Source of the DNA: Paramarasmius palmivorus
Taxonomy: Eukaryota; Basidiomycota; Agaricomycetes; Agaricales; Marasmiaceae
Reading direction: 5' to 3'
Assembly (NCBI GenBank): GCA_037176845.1
Contig: JAYKXP010000012.1
Coordinates: 831,988-895,987, forward strand
DNA: 64,000 bases
Shown piece by piece: positions 21,601-36,044 of this stretch (position 1 is its first letter; each line of letters opens with the position of its first letter). The notes beneath the pieces were generated by a model that ran no database searches, was not told the origin of the DNA, and saw only the letters and a program-made list of their open reading frames with translations. A program made the position numbers and the translations under genes.

Positions 21601-23911
21601 GCCTCACAACTTCGAAGGATAGCCTGCAGACTCACCTGGCTCTAGATAGCCAATATCTAGTGCAAATCATCTTCTGCCCGAAATGCTTCAGATGGTATCT
21701 TCACTGCCGTTCATTGAGAACGTGAGAAGCAATAGATATCTTGTGTCAGAGAGGATGATGGTGGTTTCGGACCAAGGTGCACGACGCGCTCCTGTTGAAT
21801 GACCACCATCTACCACTTTACCACCTCGTCTTCCAGCAAGCATTCTTGGCCAAGCAACCTATACAGTCGAAGGAGAGATTAGATGTCAACGATAGGTAAG
21901 TCCTGTTCATCTGAGTATTGCCGATGGAATTGAAAACCGTCGTTTTATTTCTGCAGGATTTTTTTACCACAACGCAGCCAGACTCGAACGTTGATATCCA
22001 TCCTTCAAATCCCTCAAGCCTATCAAGCCAACCTACAGCCGCACGGTCTCATATTTGCCAACTTCCCCCTCCAGTGTCGTACTCAAGATCGCACAACACC
22101 AACCACACGTCCCATTCGTAGGTTCCCTGTCCAATATCCTTCACGTCCTGTTAACCCACATTATCATCCTGGATAAGCTGAAAAACAAAAACTCGCAACA
22201 CCGTCACTCAGAACCTCCACAAAGATCGAGAATGTCCTTCCTCAATCCCACAACGCTGCATCCACCACCTACCTTGTCGTCTCCGAACTACCAAGCTCAT
22301 ACGACGGCAACTTCATCCTATACCCAGCTTTTGGAGCCCCTCAAGACTATAGCATCGCGCCCACATCATCATCATCGACATTATCAACACGCCTTCTCTG
22401 TTGTCCGCTCCCTTATCGGCGAGCCTATACAACACGGTCGTCCTGAAGAATCCACGCAGAGAAACTTGCTGAGCGGTACTAGCTACCTTTTTGGACACTC
22501 CAACATTGCTTCCGCCGACACCGTTAACCACAAATAAAGCCTAATGCAGTGCGCTTCGCAACGTCAGGTACCTGACATGGGCACTCGCGCTCTGTCCGCC
22601 TCCTCCTCCTTCCACTCCATCCCGTACCTTTGGACTTCACCGCATTCTCCCCTCACGCTTTCAAACGGAAGCTATCCTTCCAAGCATACAGGCACGTTGC
22701 CTTGAGCTGGCGGACTCTGGAGCTAAAGTTTATCTTTCTGTGCGTATGTTCCTTCTCCCCAGCATGGCTCCACTGACGCTCAACATCCAGTTCCAAGGAC
22801 CGGAATGGATAGTCTTTTGATGCATGGTATTGGCTAGCCAGAGCTGTGGATGGGACGGGTAAGAGGCGAGTGGAAGGACCGGGATATCAAAGTGAGCTCT
22901 CTTTCTTTTCTTCATGCACCACTTAACCTAATCTCAGATTCCAGAACCACGACAACATCTTCAACATGATCCCTGAAATCTACCGTCTCCCTCTTTGGCC
23001 TCTCTATCGTCTACCGTGGCCCGTGTATGCCTTCACCAGCGAAGAAATTGCCGCTGACTCAACGCTCGTCAGGCCAACCGCTTATCATGCTCAGCAAGTC
23101 CTCTTCATTTCGTCATGGCTATCAAGATTGACGACTGTTTTAGGGCGTATACTAGAAGACTAGCGTTGGGATGTGCTCTGAACACGGTTGTCGGTGTATC
23201 TGCACTCACTCAGTAGCTGATTCATTGAGATGTACAGCAAATCTAATCGGTGCCGAACGACATCCGAACTGTTTGAACTGTAACCTCAGTATGTACGTCT
23301 TCATTGTACCCTTCGCCTTCATTCCCTCACACTTCAAAGTTGCAGGCGTCGACCCAGAGACTCAAGCTACCAGAGTCATTGCCTTTGGACCTCGGCACCT
23401 CCCCAGATTCTCGTTTACTCGAAAGCTCGGATCGAGAGTTCAAACTCGCCTGTGTAGTCTAGGCTGCAGCGGATGTACATAACGCCGGGTAGACGGTGTT
23501 GAAGGTATGCTCGCCCATTTTCATCTCGGTTGGCCGACGATCGCTCACTGTTTTACTCTACAGGAACCGTGAACACTACAAGTACGATGCTGTACACCTC
23601 GTTAATCAAAGGTACACGAATGGCTGTTCCGGTGAAAGGACATACGACGAAACAGGCAGACGTGGCTGGTACGTTGTTCCCCAATCTGTCTTTTCATCGC
23701 ACTGACTCTGGGCGGCTAGCAAGCTGAACCAACGGCCATTGGTCAGGCATAGTCCGAGGTGGTTTGAAGCGCAAGGGATACACGTAAACGCAAATGCCGT
23801 TGTGTATTGCCAATAGAATCGGCAATACGACGATGTACATTAGCATCGACCTTGCCATTTGCCAAGCCGCGCAAGATTGTCTGTGTACTTTTTACTACCA
23901 TAAGACCACCA
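18691..23911. other. Degraded region, left part (5.2 kb)
   Basis: No gene could be read with confidence. Many short frames, splice-like GTAAGT and CTCACC signals and a CpG-rich composition suggest decayed genes with many introns. A stretch at 20800-21200 is homologous in inverted orientation to 33718-34240. A stretch near 21746-21800, read on the minus strand, resembles the module ends at 26700, 30970 and 63940 (they share AAACCACCATCATC). A low-complexity CACCAT run lies near 19076-19092. Confidence 0.5.
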
Positions 23912-24410
23912 TTACTCTATCTTATGACGGAGGTTCCAAGTAGTCACACCACGCCAAATTCCCTTCGTCTCCACCTTTGTACCAGTGCTCTTGGAGCTCA
24001 TGTAAATCGTATACGGAACGTCGAGATCGCACTTGTTGACAGTCGAGACAGCGCGGACGGTTTGTTTTGGGCCAGCCTTTACTGGGAACGTCGCCGTGTA
24101 CGATTTGGCAACCGAATCCTCCTTGCCCCATGTCCATTCATTGCTAAAGGACCTGTCGAGTGTTAACCCGATCTCTCCCACGCCAGGGATACCAGCTATA
24201 ACAAAAGAGCAAATTACTCATCGATGGGAAAAGCATGAATAGCTGTGACACTGGCCTACCTGAGAACGTGCTGCCAATCGTGATCGTGAAACCAGTTGTG
24301 TACTGGAAGCTACTGGTATGTGTCACGGTCTTGTTGAGCGCAAACGACATCTCCTGTTCGTGGTCCGACTTGTTCTCGAGTGTCTGGTTGGTGAGGACCA
24401 TCGGAGTCAT
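23912..24410 (-). pseudogene. Aerolysin-fold (pore-forming lectin-like) gene fragment
   Basis: Two coding stretches, 24410 to about 24260 and about 24193-23912, are separated by an intron of about 65 nt with GTAGGC and TATAG ends and join in phase. Long runs of alternating Ser/Thr and hydrophobic residues, a Gly-containing turn at the exon junction and the later segments NEWTWGK and GIWRGVTTW fit the C-terminal pore-forming module of aerolysin-type proteins (fungal hemolytic lectins, natterin-like proteins), which oligomerise on membranes. A stop follows at 23912, a plausible natural end. No N-terminal lectin domain could be read upstream; 24437-24860 is open only in pieces. It is therefore a partial gene or pseudogene in a degraded region. 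Family membership is my recognition of the pattern, not an alignment. Confidence 0.5.
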
Positions 24411-27400
24411 TCAATTGCAGATACCACTAAGAACCTTCACTCGGAAGATACGATGCTCGCTTGTCCAGTACTCTTACTGGCATGACCTTCGTAGGTTCGG
24501 TCATTAAGGGGGATGTGATAGATTGAATAGTCAAACGTAGATGCTATATCATTGATGCCTGTCCAATACACATGATATTGTTTACATCTACATGCATATG
24601 TCTTGTCCTTTGAAGCTTGTGCGATACTGGATGAGAGGAAGGTATTAGTACCATGAAAAGGAAGAATGAAGGGGAACAAGATGACACCTTTGCTCGCCGT
24701 GTAATTGACACACTGAGCTTGCTCTTTCTTTGGTACGCCATGAGCATTTGTTGACCTCATCGAAAGTCGGGGCATCGTGTAAGGTATACCCCAGTCTCTC
24801 ATGTTCAGGCTCAAAGTCCGGCCGTGCACACTGTTGACAATAAGCTACACCCTCAAACACAAGAATCAGACAAGTTTACCGCTACAATAGTCTCTCAATC
24901 CCGTATGTCCGCTGTACATTACCATTACGAGTCTTCAAAATCGCCAATCCGACTGCTACAACGGGTTTCTGGAGGCGAAATTTCGCAAAGTATAGCTCCG
25001 TTGTCCGCCTTATATGTGTTGAGGAATGGATATCCTAACCTTACACGCTAATTGTCAAGCTTAAGTATGATACGAAAACAAAAAACGACAAAACATACCA
25101 ATGTTTCAGTCAGTTCATGAAGCACTTCAGCAGCTGTTGGGCGCGAATCACTAGTGGATGCTTCACGCCCCGAGGTGCATCATTCGTGGCTCTTGATACA
25201 TCCCAAAGCGTTGGCAGTGGACAACAGACTGGAGTATAGGTTAGCCTTGACATGTTCAATTACTCGAGGAGCCGACGAGGACGTACCCGAACGAGAGCTT
25301 ACTTCTGAAAGTAGAGGTCAGCAGGTGTAGCTTCATTCTGGACGCGTCATCCTAGACTAGCACTTCAAATAGTTGGCGGAACATTTGATGAGAATGAATG
25401 AGCTCACCTCCTCGAGTTTGCTTCCTTGCCAACAAAGCCAAAACTCTAGTTTTCAATACCATGCAACGAGAAGCCACTCGTATCGAAATATGAGGGTCTA
25501 AAAGTAGACATCAATGACATGTTCCTTAAGAACGAGAGATCAGTACTCACCGAATGAAACCACGGAAACGCTGCTTTCTTCGATGCGAGCTTTTGACGTG
25601 CCGCTCGCTGTACCGAGAGAGGAAAGGTTGGCGTTAAGGGCGAAGTGTGGGCCTTCCATTGCCGTACGTGAAGGTGAGTCTAAAAATCCAGACACGATCC
25701 TGGCGGTCCCTGTCCTGCTGCAGAGAACTGCGCCGACGCAATCCAACCCCCGAGTTCTATGTCTCTTGGGCTTAGGGGAACGTCTGCAGGTGTTTGTAGG
25801 CCCATGACGCCAGAGACGCTGGAGTCATGGAGAACCAGGGATGATTGGAAGTGGAAAGGTCGTAGTTAGAGCTGGAGGTTCGACTCAGGGACGGGGGTGT
25901 GGCAGCGCAGTCAAGGCTCTGAGGGATATTCTACGTCAATAATGGTTCATGCCCAAAAAGATCGTGTACATACCGAGTAGGAGTCGAATTTTTAGCCATG
26001 ATGGTTGAAATTCTGGCATCGAGAGAGTATGTATCCCGACGTAGAAAAAGAGGCGGGATGACGAAGCAGATGCGTCTGCGGTTTGATCATGGAAGTCAAA
26101 AGGACATTCGTGCGCCGCATTGCACTTTGCGTTCCTGATTCTGGAGGAGGGAGAGGAGGGAAGGGGCCGGTCCGAGCTGAAGACGCGGATGGGGAAGGAG
26201 TAAGGGCTGCGATGGAAAGAAACCCCAACTGGGTATCGATGAGACGCGTCGATAGCTCGGGGGTGTTGTATACCGGCTTTTGGGATAGCAAAGACGCTGA
26301 ATATAGTTTCTGGGCCTTGAGTGAATGTCAAATGGGTATGGAGGACGGATCCCAGCGGTATGGGCGTACAGAAGGCGAAGGACGTTGGCGTATGGTAACC
26401 CCGGCTTAGTCTACGACGCTGCATGCTAGAGCACCCAAAGGACGGCCATATACCGGACAGAATGAGCCTGTATGTTTGGTTTGCTAGATGTGGGGGCGTA
26501 TATCTTGCTGTCTGGGTCGAGTGAAATGGGAAGCTCTGCGAAAAGGATATCGAGCGTGTCAGCGAACTGAGTTGGCCGGAAGCCTTAGAATAAACGGAAC
26601 ACACCTTTTACTTGCTCCTTGAACGATGGCCAAGGGTATTGGAAACAGTATGCTTGCAGGGAGGCGAGAAGAAGATGAGGAACATGGTCGTCGGCAACAG
26701 AGACGCGTCGCGACACCTTGTTCCCAAACCACCATCATCACACTCTTCAAACTCTCCGATACACTCTTCAAAACACTCAACAAGACTAAAAGACGTGGTT
26801 GACTGCTCTCTGTGGGATTTGAATGGGAATTGTAACGTCGGGACGTCGATATAGAGTCGGTGAGTTTGTAGTCCACTCCTCAGAAAACTTACACTTACCA
26901 TTAGACAGAGTCAGTCCTTCAACCACCGTATGGCATGGATTTCGCGCCATCTTTGACTTGGGAAAGCCTCGGAAGGTACATATAGTCGCACACAGTACGT
27001 CTCTAAATTCTGTTCAACCTCTACACATCACTAACCTCAATGTAATGCCCACAAGAGTCTTCCTGGCACCGTCAAATCTGATCCCTGGCACTTTGACAGA
27101 CCCTAACAACGAGACTCCATTCACAGCGCGACGCCCCTGCAGACTCTCGAAAAAAAATCCTCGTTCGCAGCCTCACTACAAAAAGGTAGACCATCTCATT
27201 CGCAATTCGTTTATCAGGCTAACTGATAGTTCAGAATGTCCAAAGCGTGTCAGGAGAGCGGTTACAACAAGTATGATAGAGGCAAACCACGTCGGATGAA
27301 GCACAGAAACGGGATCCGGTACGCAAGCTCATTTGGGAGCTCCTGCTTGGTGTTCAGCAGCGCCCGTTTCTTTCCTTTCGGGAATACCCTATTCATGCAC

Positions 27401-29879
27401 CAAAATCTACGCTCAGATATCCATCGCGTGGAACGTTGGCTTTCGACGTCACCTATCAATGTGTTCTTCGATTCCGCGATTCCAGTACAGCAGCGTCTTC
27501 GATGGAACAAAGGTACGTCCTTTCCGCAGCAAGTTCCTTCACCGTGCTTATCATTTACCCTCTGTTACTCGTAGATTTTGTTGATATTGCCTACGATATA
27601 ACATAGGCTATGCTTGATACCGAGCGTTCTTCGATAGCAAGGTACGTCTCTGTCAAGCTGCGTTTGCCTTTCTCTGACGCTTCAAGTCAAGGTTTCGATA
27701 TCAGAGCTTGAACTGCGGGGAACGGTCAAGTGTTCAAGTTATGTCTATCACCTACGAGTTTGAAGGCTTCGCCCCATCCTATGGTAAGTCATCTTGCTGA
27801 ACATTCGTTTGCACGAGTATCTGATGCTGTACCTCCTCTAGGCCAGCCCTCAAAGGCACCAGAAACGGTGCTACAACGTCAACTACAAGCCCTAAGAGTC
27901 ATAGTCCAATGTCGTTCAAACTGAATGTGCGCCGTTCAAATGAGTAATAGCGATTCGTCCTTATATTTACGTTGAGCAGGTACTAGCTACTTCGACTCCT
28001 CTGCTCGCCAACCATTTGCAAACATGCCATCTCTGTCAAGGTCTGTTTTTTTGTCGGAGTCGGGCAACCACGGTAGTTCGAAGTTGACTCGACTATCCTT
28101 GAAGAACGGGACCGCTAGTCGACCAGTCAAAGCCTCTCAAGTCACTTGTCAGTCTGTTACTCCTCTGGTCCCCTGTTTACACGAGCTGATTGTTCCTCTT
28201 TTGCAGATACTACCACGCCTAATCACTTTTCAACTTTCCGCTTCAAAGACAGGAAGAGCCTCGACGTTGTATGTCCACCCAGAATTCCATTTGCTCGGCT
28301 CTTACTTACTGTATCGTGCTTAGGTCTAGTTACAACGGGTTACTAGTTATACCGCCAGGCTGAGCGCTAGCGTTTGGGTTTACTTGGGCTAGAAGGTTCA
28401 CGATGGATAATTGGATTCTGATTGACTACCTTTCGGTCGTGCACGCATGTACATACACCGTCGCTAACCAATACATTCAATAATTCCCACTCAACTATCC
28501 TTCAAAGTAATCTTCGGCGCCCCGAGGTTTTAGAGTGAAAGGCTATTCGTTTTCAGTGAATTCCTGCGAAGAAAGTCTTTATGAGACCCATAGAAGGACA
28601 CGAATGAACTAGAACAATGTACCCGTCACATCGGTGGTATCGCGCACATTTGTGTTCTTCACGGCGCCGATACTTCCGCTCTATCGCAAACTGGGTGTCT
28701 GATGGATCTGTACACTATGAGCATGGCTGGCTATATCGAAAACGATGAACAAGCTCACCTGAACACCATACCTGAACACCACTATCATCGCATTGACACT
28801 GGGGGTCCATTATAGTTGTTCGGTATACATGATACCCGCAACGTTTTGCTTGTCCCTTCCGAGCTTCAACGTTAAAGGCTCATCGGCCTGAGGCTCCTAA
28901 CCCTCGGTAGGCTTGACCTAAAGACAAGGCATCCATCAGTATAGGAAAAGTAGAGGCAAAGGACAAAGGACATACCATTGCCAATCGACAAGTCCTCTTT
29001 GCCTTCAGTCACTTCGAAGAATGGCACAGCGCAAAATGCATCGAACATGTTCTTCACAGTGCTAAGGATGCTATGAACAACGAACGTGAATAACAGCTAG
29101 TCTCCTTGGACGAGATACAAGAGCTGACATTCAAGTTGATCTCCTTCAAACCTGTCTTGAACAATCCGAATACGAAAAGGTACTGATAGGCCTCGGGCCG
29201 CTTGATACACCGCTCTCGATACCTAGCGCATCACATTCAATACGGAAAGAACGGACAGGTCAACGAAAACGCACCCAGAACCGCTTATACCTTTCCTGGT
29301 CAGCTGGCGAACTGAACGACCCCGACCCCAAAAGCACCAAAACCGCTCCTACTGTGCATGTCAGCATCGAAGTTCAGTACGCCTACCTTCTTCGACAATG
29401 ACAGAAGCCGCCTTATTGGCAAAACAAGGATCTCAACTCGATAGCTTGAGGTATCGCAAGAGTTTTGGGTCGTCTGCTCGGGCTGATTGTTGTATTTCAC
29501 CGAGAGCGCTAGCACCCGCACTTGAACTGAAAGCAGGGGAACACGACGTAGACGGTGGACTGTCGCTAAACCCAGAAATGAGGATCAGCAAAGGATGAGA
29601 TGAAAAGACAAAACGCCGCTTACACGTGTTTCGAGCCCACTAGTGACGATCGAGATACTCTGTAGACCAGAAGGATATTAGCATTCGCAAACGGAAAAAG
29701 ATGGCCAGAGAACACACCTGTCTCTGACTTTTGTTGAAAAGAGGCGTCCGTAGCTCAACATGTTGGTGACTAGTGCTTTACAGGGTGTATGTCCGACGCA
29801 CGTTGAGTCTTCCAAGGAGAAAGGGGTGTATAGCCTAAATCGTCGACTATGAGTGACCAAAGTGAACGGGGAAACCGAG

Positions 29880-31060
29880 AGATAGACTTACCGTATACAT
29901 GACACCTTCGTAGTATCCTCTGCCAGAACGAGCGGGATCATAAGCTTCGGCACGTTCTTCGGAGTACCATCATCTTCGAGAAGACAACGAAAAGCCCGCT
30001 TTATACGGCTGCCTGCAACACCCAAGTAGACCCTAGGCATGTGAGACTCTGTTATGGTTCGCGTTGCTGGCCCGAGTGAGGTATCCTAGTCCCTGGAAAC
30101 GGCGGAGGGAGGCTTGATAGGAGGAAGGGGTTTTTCGCGTCCGGTGGAGTTGAGGAGGATAGGGCGCTGGAGCAGCGGTGGGTGTTAGATCGTGTACCAC
30201 TCCAAGTCATTCCACCCAAATGCTCTTCCATCCGACCACAGCGCCAAAATCAGCGAAACGTACACCTCCATATCGTCCTCTTGTCCTGAGAGCTGGGATG
30301 AAGGACAGGCGGAAGACACCGTACAGGGAGAGGAATGGCGGAGGTGCTGTTGCTTTGGCTTTCGGCGCAGGGTGTTGGAGGACCGGGGGAGTAGATGGGG
30401 ATATATATGTAGGATGGGCTTGTGTCTTTGGCGGGAGGATGGGAATGGTTGTGGGAGTTGAGTGGGATATTACACAGAAGGTGTGTTCAGCGCTCTACGG
30501 GAAAGGTGTATCAGTGAGATGAGTTTTTGAGGACCATGAGTGAACAAAGACGCGACGTACCGTTCAATAGTCCTTGGACAGAGCGAAACCAACGAATGCA
30601 GATAAAAGGTGGACGGAATGGCGATGGATAACTTGGGTAGCACCGGTGGTGGTCAAGGAGAATGACAGACCCGTTTCATAGGGCTGAAGCGTGTTCTTTG
30701 GACAGTGGGGGTCGGAGAAGTCGTTGGGAATGGGCCATGCGCTGGGTTCGCAGAATGGCTTGATGAACGAAATCGACGGCTAGGTTGGGTCGAATGAATG
30801 GCGTTGCAAAAGCCTGCAGAAAGAAGCGATTCAATTCCGTCGTTAGTGGCCAGATGAAAACGACGTACCATTTATCGGTTTCTAATCGCTCCTTGAAGGA
30901 GAAAGCTGGACATTGGACTGAGAGAGCTACACAAGGTGGTGAAGGGGAACATGGTAGTCAGGTCAAAAAGACGCGTCGCACATCTTGCTCCCAAACCACC
31001 ATCATCTACCTCTTCACGACAACCATTCTCACCGATACGCGCTCCCAAGTCTTCTTCAAG
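29880..31060 (-). repeat. Module copy C1 of an unknown dispersed family
   Basis: Shares long interrupted similarity with 62990-64000, for example GGATGAAGGACAGGCGG at about 30296 and about 63432, and GGGCTTGTG/GGGCTTGAG further on. Minus-strand reading gives coding-like pieces separated by GTACGTCG-type donors, but with frame breaks. The function is unknown. Confidence 0.6.
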
Positions 31061-33717
31061 CTATATACGAGTGGTAGCGGAGCTCTGTATGAAAGATTTC
31101 AAATAGGAAAGGCCACTGGACCTGGTTATTGGCTGGTTACAACGAGGTGAGTTTGCGGGCTATTCTCAGAGATTGCGAGCTCACACTACGGCAGAACTCT
31201 ACCTCTTAAATCTTAGGGTCGACTCTATGGACGTTAAGACGCGCTTCTGTGAGCTCGATACACACAGGGAACCACGTCTTACGTTTTCATCCATCATTCA
31301 ACGTCAATACTCCTAACACGGCATACCAGAAACGTCTCAGGCGTTTTATTGACACCTCGTCTCGCTCAATTCAGCATTGATACTGTCGTATTCCAAGCCA
31401 GATTACTTACCAACACAGCGGGCTTCGCGTGAATCCCCAAAGACGATCAGCGAAGAACTGTTTTGGTTCTTCTCTACGCTCTCGTGAAGATAGGTACCTT
31501 ACTTTCCTTACTTATCGGGCTTATGCTGGACTGACCGTTTGACTCCTTCTAGTTCTTGCAATCGTCAAGGATGGATATCCATAATACATCTGGTCAGAGT
31601 ACGTCGCCAATCTCATCGACATTGTTACTACTAACCAGCGATCTTCAATAGGGATTGGTACATTTCCCGTGTAAGGATCATCGAACTAGACTCTGTCTTC
31701 AGACAAAGGGCTTAATCTCTGCAGCTTCGAAGGCTCACGGTGTGCGAGGAAAACACTCGCCCTAGATCCAGGTATGTCTGATGTATCCGTTCATAAAGCT
31801 CCCAGCCTTGCGTATGCTGACCACCATCTTCACAGGTGCTTCTGCTATGATCGAGGGTGCCCGAGGTGGCGAACGTTGGCGAACGTACAACTCATTTCGA
31901 ACACCGACCCCCTCTTACTGACGTCCAGCCAGTGTACAATTCGGTATGTTTCCGTTACTCTTACTCGCATCGCTGTACTGAGACATGCGTTAGGAACACG
32001 GTACTGCGCAGTATATACTCGACTCGTGTATTCATATCTGCCCAATACACATGCTAGCCTCTACATTTAGACATGTCTGCCCATCGACCTGGATCCTCGC
32101 TTTCTTCGCACAAAGCTATTTTGATCTTGAGGTCAGCGCATCCTGTGTGCTTTGATCATTATAAGTAAACGATATCGAACAAGCCGAATAACAAGCTTAC
32201 CTGTCTGTCACTGAACTGATACATTCGCTCTTCAAGTATTCATGTAAATGTAAATCGATGCCTTCTCCAACTTCAGTCTTGAACGAAACTCATGTAGCCT
32301 GACCAAAGGCGCGCGTGTGTTGATAAGAGCATCAATCGCTTGTGCTTCAATCTTCAATATAAGCATGATTTGCCGTATCAAAAGCGTTGAACAGGCTTAC
32401 CTTGCCAATAGTTCTTCGTCGCTATCCGTCCGCCGTATATCCCAGTCTCCAGACCGCTCCCTCAATATGACGAGTCCAGCAAACTCTCGATCTTAACGAC
32501 GAAACCGATGATGCATCGGCTCTGTATCTGGTGAGCCTTTGGAATTAGATAGTGTTGCAGCTAGCATATCGACAGTAGAACCTCATTTTGGAAAAGAACT
32601 ACAGGTTTGCGGAAACGAACGTGTACAAGTAAGCCGATGTCGATAGTCAGCGAGCACCATGCCCACGCATTTGGTGTTTGTGAGATAGTCGTAGATCCTG
32701 TAGAACGAAACGGCAATTGAGTATGACCATCCCACAGAGGAGATGGACGAACATACCTTTGATACCGTCTACCTGACATCCGAGCTTCGAGGTTTTGGCG
32801 TCCGAAAACGTCGTCTCTGGTAGCTGCTCAAAGCACCTTGAAGCTCGGAGGCTCAGAGCTGTGATCTATAATCCTGAAACTTCAGAAAATGACGAGCGAG
32901 GCACGAACGAGAACATACCCAATGAATGAACGTCGTTTGGAACCTGTCGGACGAACTAAACATTTTGAGAGTGTATCAATTACCGAGCAATACAGATGGA
33001 AGGCGACATACCTATTCCGAGTTCATGGCACCATAACTCTGACTCGCAGCCCTTGGGTGTCGTGTAGACGAGTATAACGCTTTAGGAGTTCAGGGGTGGT
33101 TGTGGAGGCATTCGTGGTCGTGTGTATTCCATAGCGAGCTTATAGAAGGGGCGTCGATAAAAGATGATGGTTGTCGTGGTAGACGGTATGGACCGAAACC
33201 ATGATTGGTGTACCTGACCTTCGGGTCGTCAACGTTTCAACCACCTGCGGTATACAACCACTAGCAACCAGAGGTTCGACATCCTGTCCTCGAGCGTAGT
33301 CATTTGAGAGCTAGATTCTATCTTGAGCGAGGTCAGCAAGTTGGCATGGCATGGCGTCACACATGAAAGAACACATACCTCACACACACAGAAACACAAC
33401 CGCAACGTCCGCGTCAAGACATGACGTGCCGGTTCATCGTCTCCAGTCAACGACTCATTGTCCCAAATCTTCACCTCTGGAGCTCCGATGTGCGCCTTGA
33501 GGGCTGACTGATTGATGTCTTCTGTTTCGTTTCTGGTACTAGCAGTGAACCGGCTCGTGTTGCTCGCCATCATTGGAGAGCTAAACATGTCTTTTGTTCA
33601 GAAACAATGCCTATGCCAAAGAAATGACATTGCTCACCTCGATATCACCACTCTTCCTCTCCTTCAGCCCATGCGCCCGATAACATGCACCGCAAGATCG
33701 CCCTCAATTGGGATATT

Positions 33718-34240
33718 CTAGGCGTCGATGTTAATGAGCATTTTGGAACTGATTATACAGGCAATAACCCACGGGCTTCCACCGATACCTGATCGAGGTA
33801 ACGTGGTATCGAGACGATGGACCAAAGACGGGTTTTGGGGGTAGTATCGAGAGCAGCGGGTCAGAAGGCTTTGGACACTCTTTTCCCTTCGAGACGTACT
33901 GGATACAAGGTATTCATCAGCGTGAAGGACCCAAGGAAGAGGAACAGAGACGACGTGCCAGCTCATCTTTCTAGTCATTTCTTTGCGTTCAGAATGCCAA
34001 ACATGGCCTTGACCAATAGCGAAAGCGAGAGGTTCTAGGGTGTTGAGGATGTTGCGCAAACTCTGGAGGTTCGTTACAAAGACATATGGGTCCTGTAAAG
34101 TATCGACATGCTTGGCAATTGGCATACCCAGACAAAACAGAAGAGCTTGCCTCGGTGCTCTTTCTGACGTGTTCAACCATTCGCAGTGTGTTCGACCACG
34201 AGCCTACGCAAGAGCTGCTCCCAACGATCCAAGCGTCCAA
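33718..34240 (-). repeat. Inverted partner of 20800-21200
   Basis: Minus-strand sequence here resembles plus-strand sequence at 20800-21200; both carry GAAAGAGCA followed by CGAGGCA and later a block containing CATTC.GAACGCAAAGAAA. A 152-codon minus frame spans it, but the partner has no matching intact frame, so coding is unproven. Confidence 0.5.
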
Positions 34241-34899
34241 GTTGACATTTTACGGGGTTCTGGTAGTGACGACTTTCATGACCTAAGAAGTTGAAGTCAG
34301 GACAGAAACGGTGCACAACGAGGTGACAGAAACATACCCAAGAAACTAAAACCCCCAAGCCTTCATCATCGAATGAACTGACGAGGTTGGCTGGATACTT
34401 CGAGTGGTCAGGTACCGATTAAGTGATATCAGAGCGAGGCTTACTGTCGACAAAATCCGACCACTTGGGCCGAGAAGCGCCAACAACACTACCACGATCT
34501 CAATTCCTGCATGAACGGTACGCGAGCTAAGTTTCTGTCAGTATCGATAACTGTAACTTGAACAACCTGGTCGCTTGCCGGAAGTCGAGATTACCAAGTC
34601 CCGAATCTGCTGGCATCTGGTGGGCTGCGGCGTTCTGACCTAAGACCAGGTGGATCGGTGGTAGCTGGAGATAAATCTCAACGGCATGAGAGTATGAACA
34701 AAGGGGAAACCAAGAGACAAGAAAGTACTCGCATTGTCGAGGTTATCGATGTTCGAGTGACCGACAACCTGTTCCCAGATACTGTTCATCCTAGCTGATG
34801 ACGACGGTTGCTGGTACTGTCTTGGATGCGCTCCGTACGCTTATTCGGCTTTCTGGGTTGACTTGTCGCAGCTATTGGGTAGTTGGTGACTATGAGTGA

Positions 34900-35770
34900 A
34901 CGAAGTTAGCGGGAAAATTGAGGGGTGAACTTACAGCTGCATGTCACCTCACAGTACTCTTACCCAAGTTGAACGAACTTTGGTACGTTCTGCAATCAGC
35001 GCGAGCAGTCTTCAAGAAGGAAGATTGCAAAACCCCACTTTCTACCGGCGTCCATGACACCCACGACAACCAAGTAGGTCTTTTGTTCGGCTTTGCGTTG
35101 CTGGCATCATTGGCGTGAGCAATCTATGCGGCTCCTGGGGATAGCGGAGAGGGTTTCGTGTCGGGATGGGGGCATATTTTCGAATTGACTGGAGCTGAAG
35201 GTGATACGCTATTGAGGGAGCAGTGGAAAAAGGGTCGGAACGTGCGTGTTTTCATCCTTCAACCCACTCCGGGTTATTCCCCCCTAAGACTCTCCAATAC
35301 GAATGAAAAATGGATCTCTGATTCTTGATATTGCCATGAAGGTGCCGCGGACGGAAGCGGGTAAGGTATCGAATAGGGCGAAGAGTCGCAGAAGTTGGTT
35401 TGGCGGGCGCAAAACATCGAGATATTGCTGGGATTGAATAGAGTGGTGATGGCAAGGCGATCATCTTCATGTAGCTTGAGTGGGAGGGCCTCGGTAAAGT
35501 CGGGAGGAGGGCAAAGACTGATGTAGTGCAATGAGAATTCTGCGAGATGGTATCAACACGATCGTGGGTAACAAAAGCGAGGAAGGCGTGCCATTCATCG
35601 GACCTTTAGCAAGAGTAGATTATGGCTGGAGATAGGAAGGAGGCTGGAGGACGGGAGGACGGTGGAGGGCGGAGCGCATATTGGTAGAAACGGATGACGG
35701 TGGTTGGGGAGAACGACAGACGCGTCGCCGCCTTGATCACAAACCAGACGCTCTTGGGCTGTACATCTCA
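34900..35770 (-). repeat. Module copy C2 of the unknown family
   Basis: Matches C1 at both ends (a block around GACACCCACGACAACCAAGTAG near 35070, and GACGCGTCGCCGCCTTGATC near 35718). The middle is diverged. Same orientation as C1. Confidence 0.5.
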
Positions 35771-36044
35771 AGCGCTAAGCTCAAGATTGACGACGGCATC
35801 TCAACGTTCCAAGAAATTCGAACAGAAGAGGCTGCAATGGGACTGGGATGGGAGAAGAGAACAAGGACGAGGACGAGTAGGAGTACTCGTGTTGTTCCCG
35901 GATCACCAGTTCGTTATCTCTCATCAATGGTTCTGGGTTTACTTGTTCATATAGCTGGAGGAATTGTCCTTTGGGTCGAGTAGGAAGATTGTCGACATAC
36001 CATTTCAGATATTGGCGGATATAGAGCATTTATGAAAGCTGTTG

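Larger units (their letters stand above)
24411..36044. other. Degraded, CpG-retaining region with repeated modules (11.6 kb)
   Basis: I found no intact gene. What can be supported is internal homology. The segment 29880-31060 matches 62990-64000 in the same orientation over about 1 kb. Its left part (29900-30150) also matches 34900-35160. Its right end (near 30950-31015) also matches 26680-26765, 35700-35755 and 63925-63990. The segment 25097-25225 matches 14145-14275, and 29455-29640 matches 14390-14560. Splice-like signals on the minus strand (CTTACC, CGTACC, CTCACC) suggest that the modules are decayed multi-exon genes read leftward. A possible distant relative of the aerolysin-type fragment lies near 27040-27200 on the plus strand, but the frame is broken there. 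Confidence 0.5.

Noticed and set aside
25936..26604. 222-codon minus-strand frame
   Set aside because: Ser/Pro-rich and without a pattern; the homologous module copies have no matching frame.
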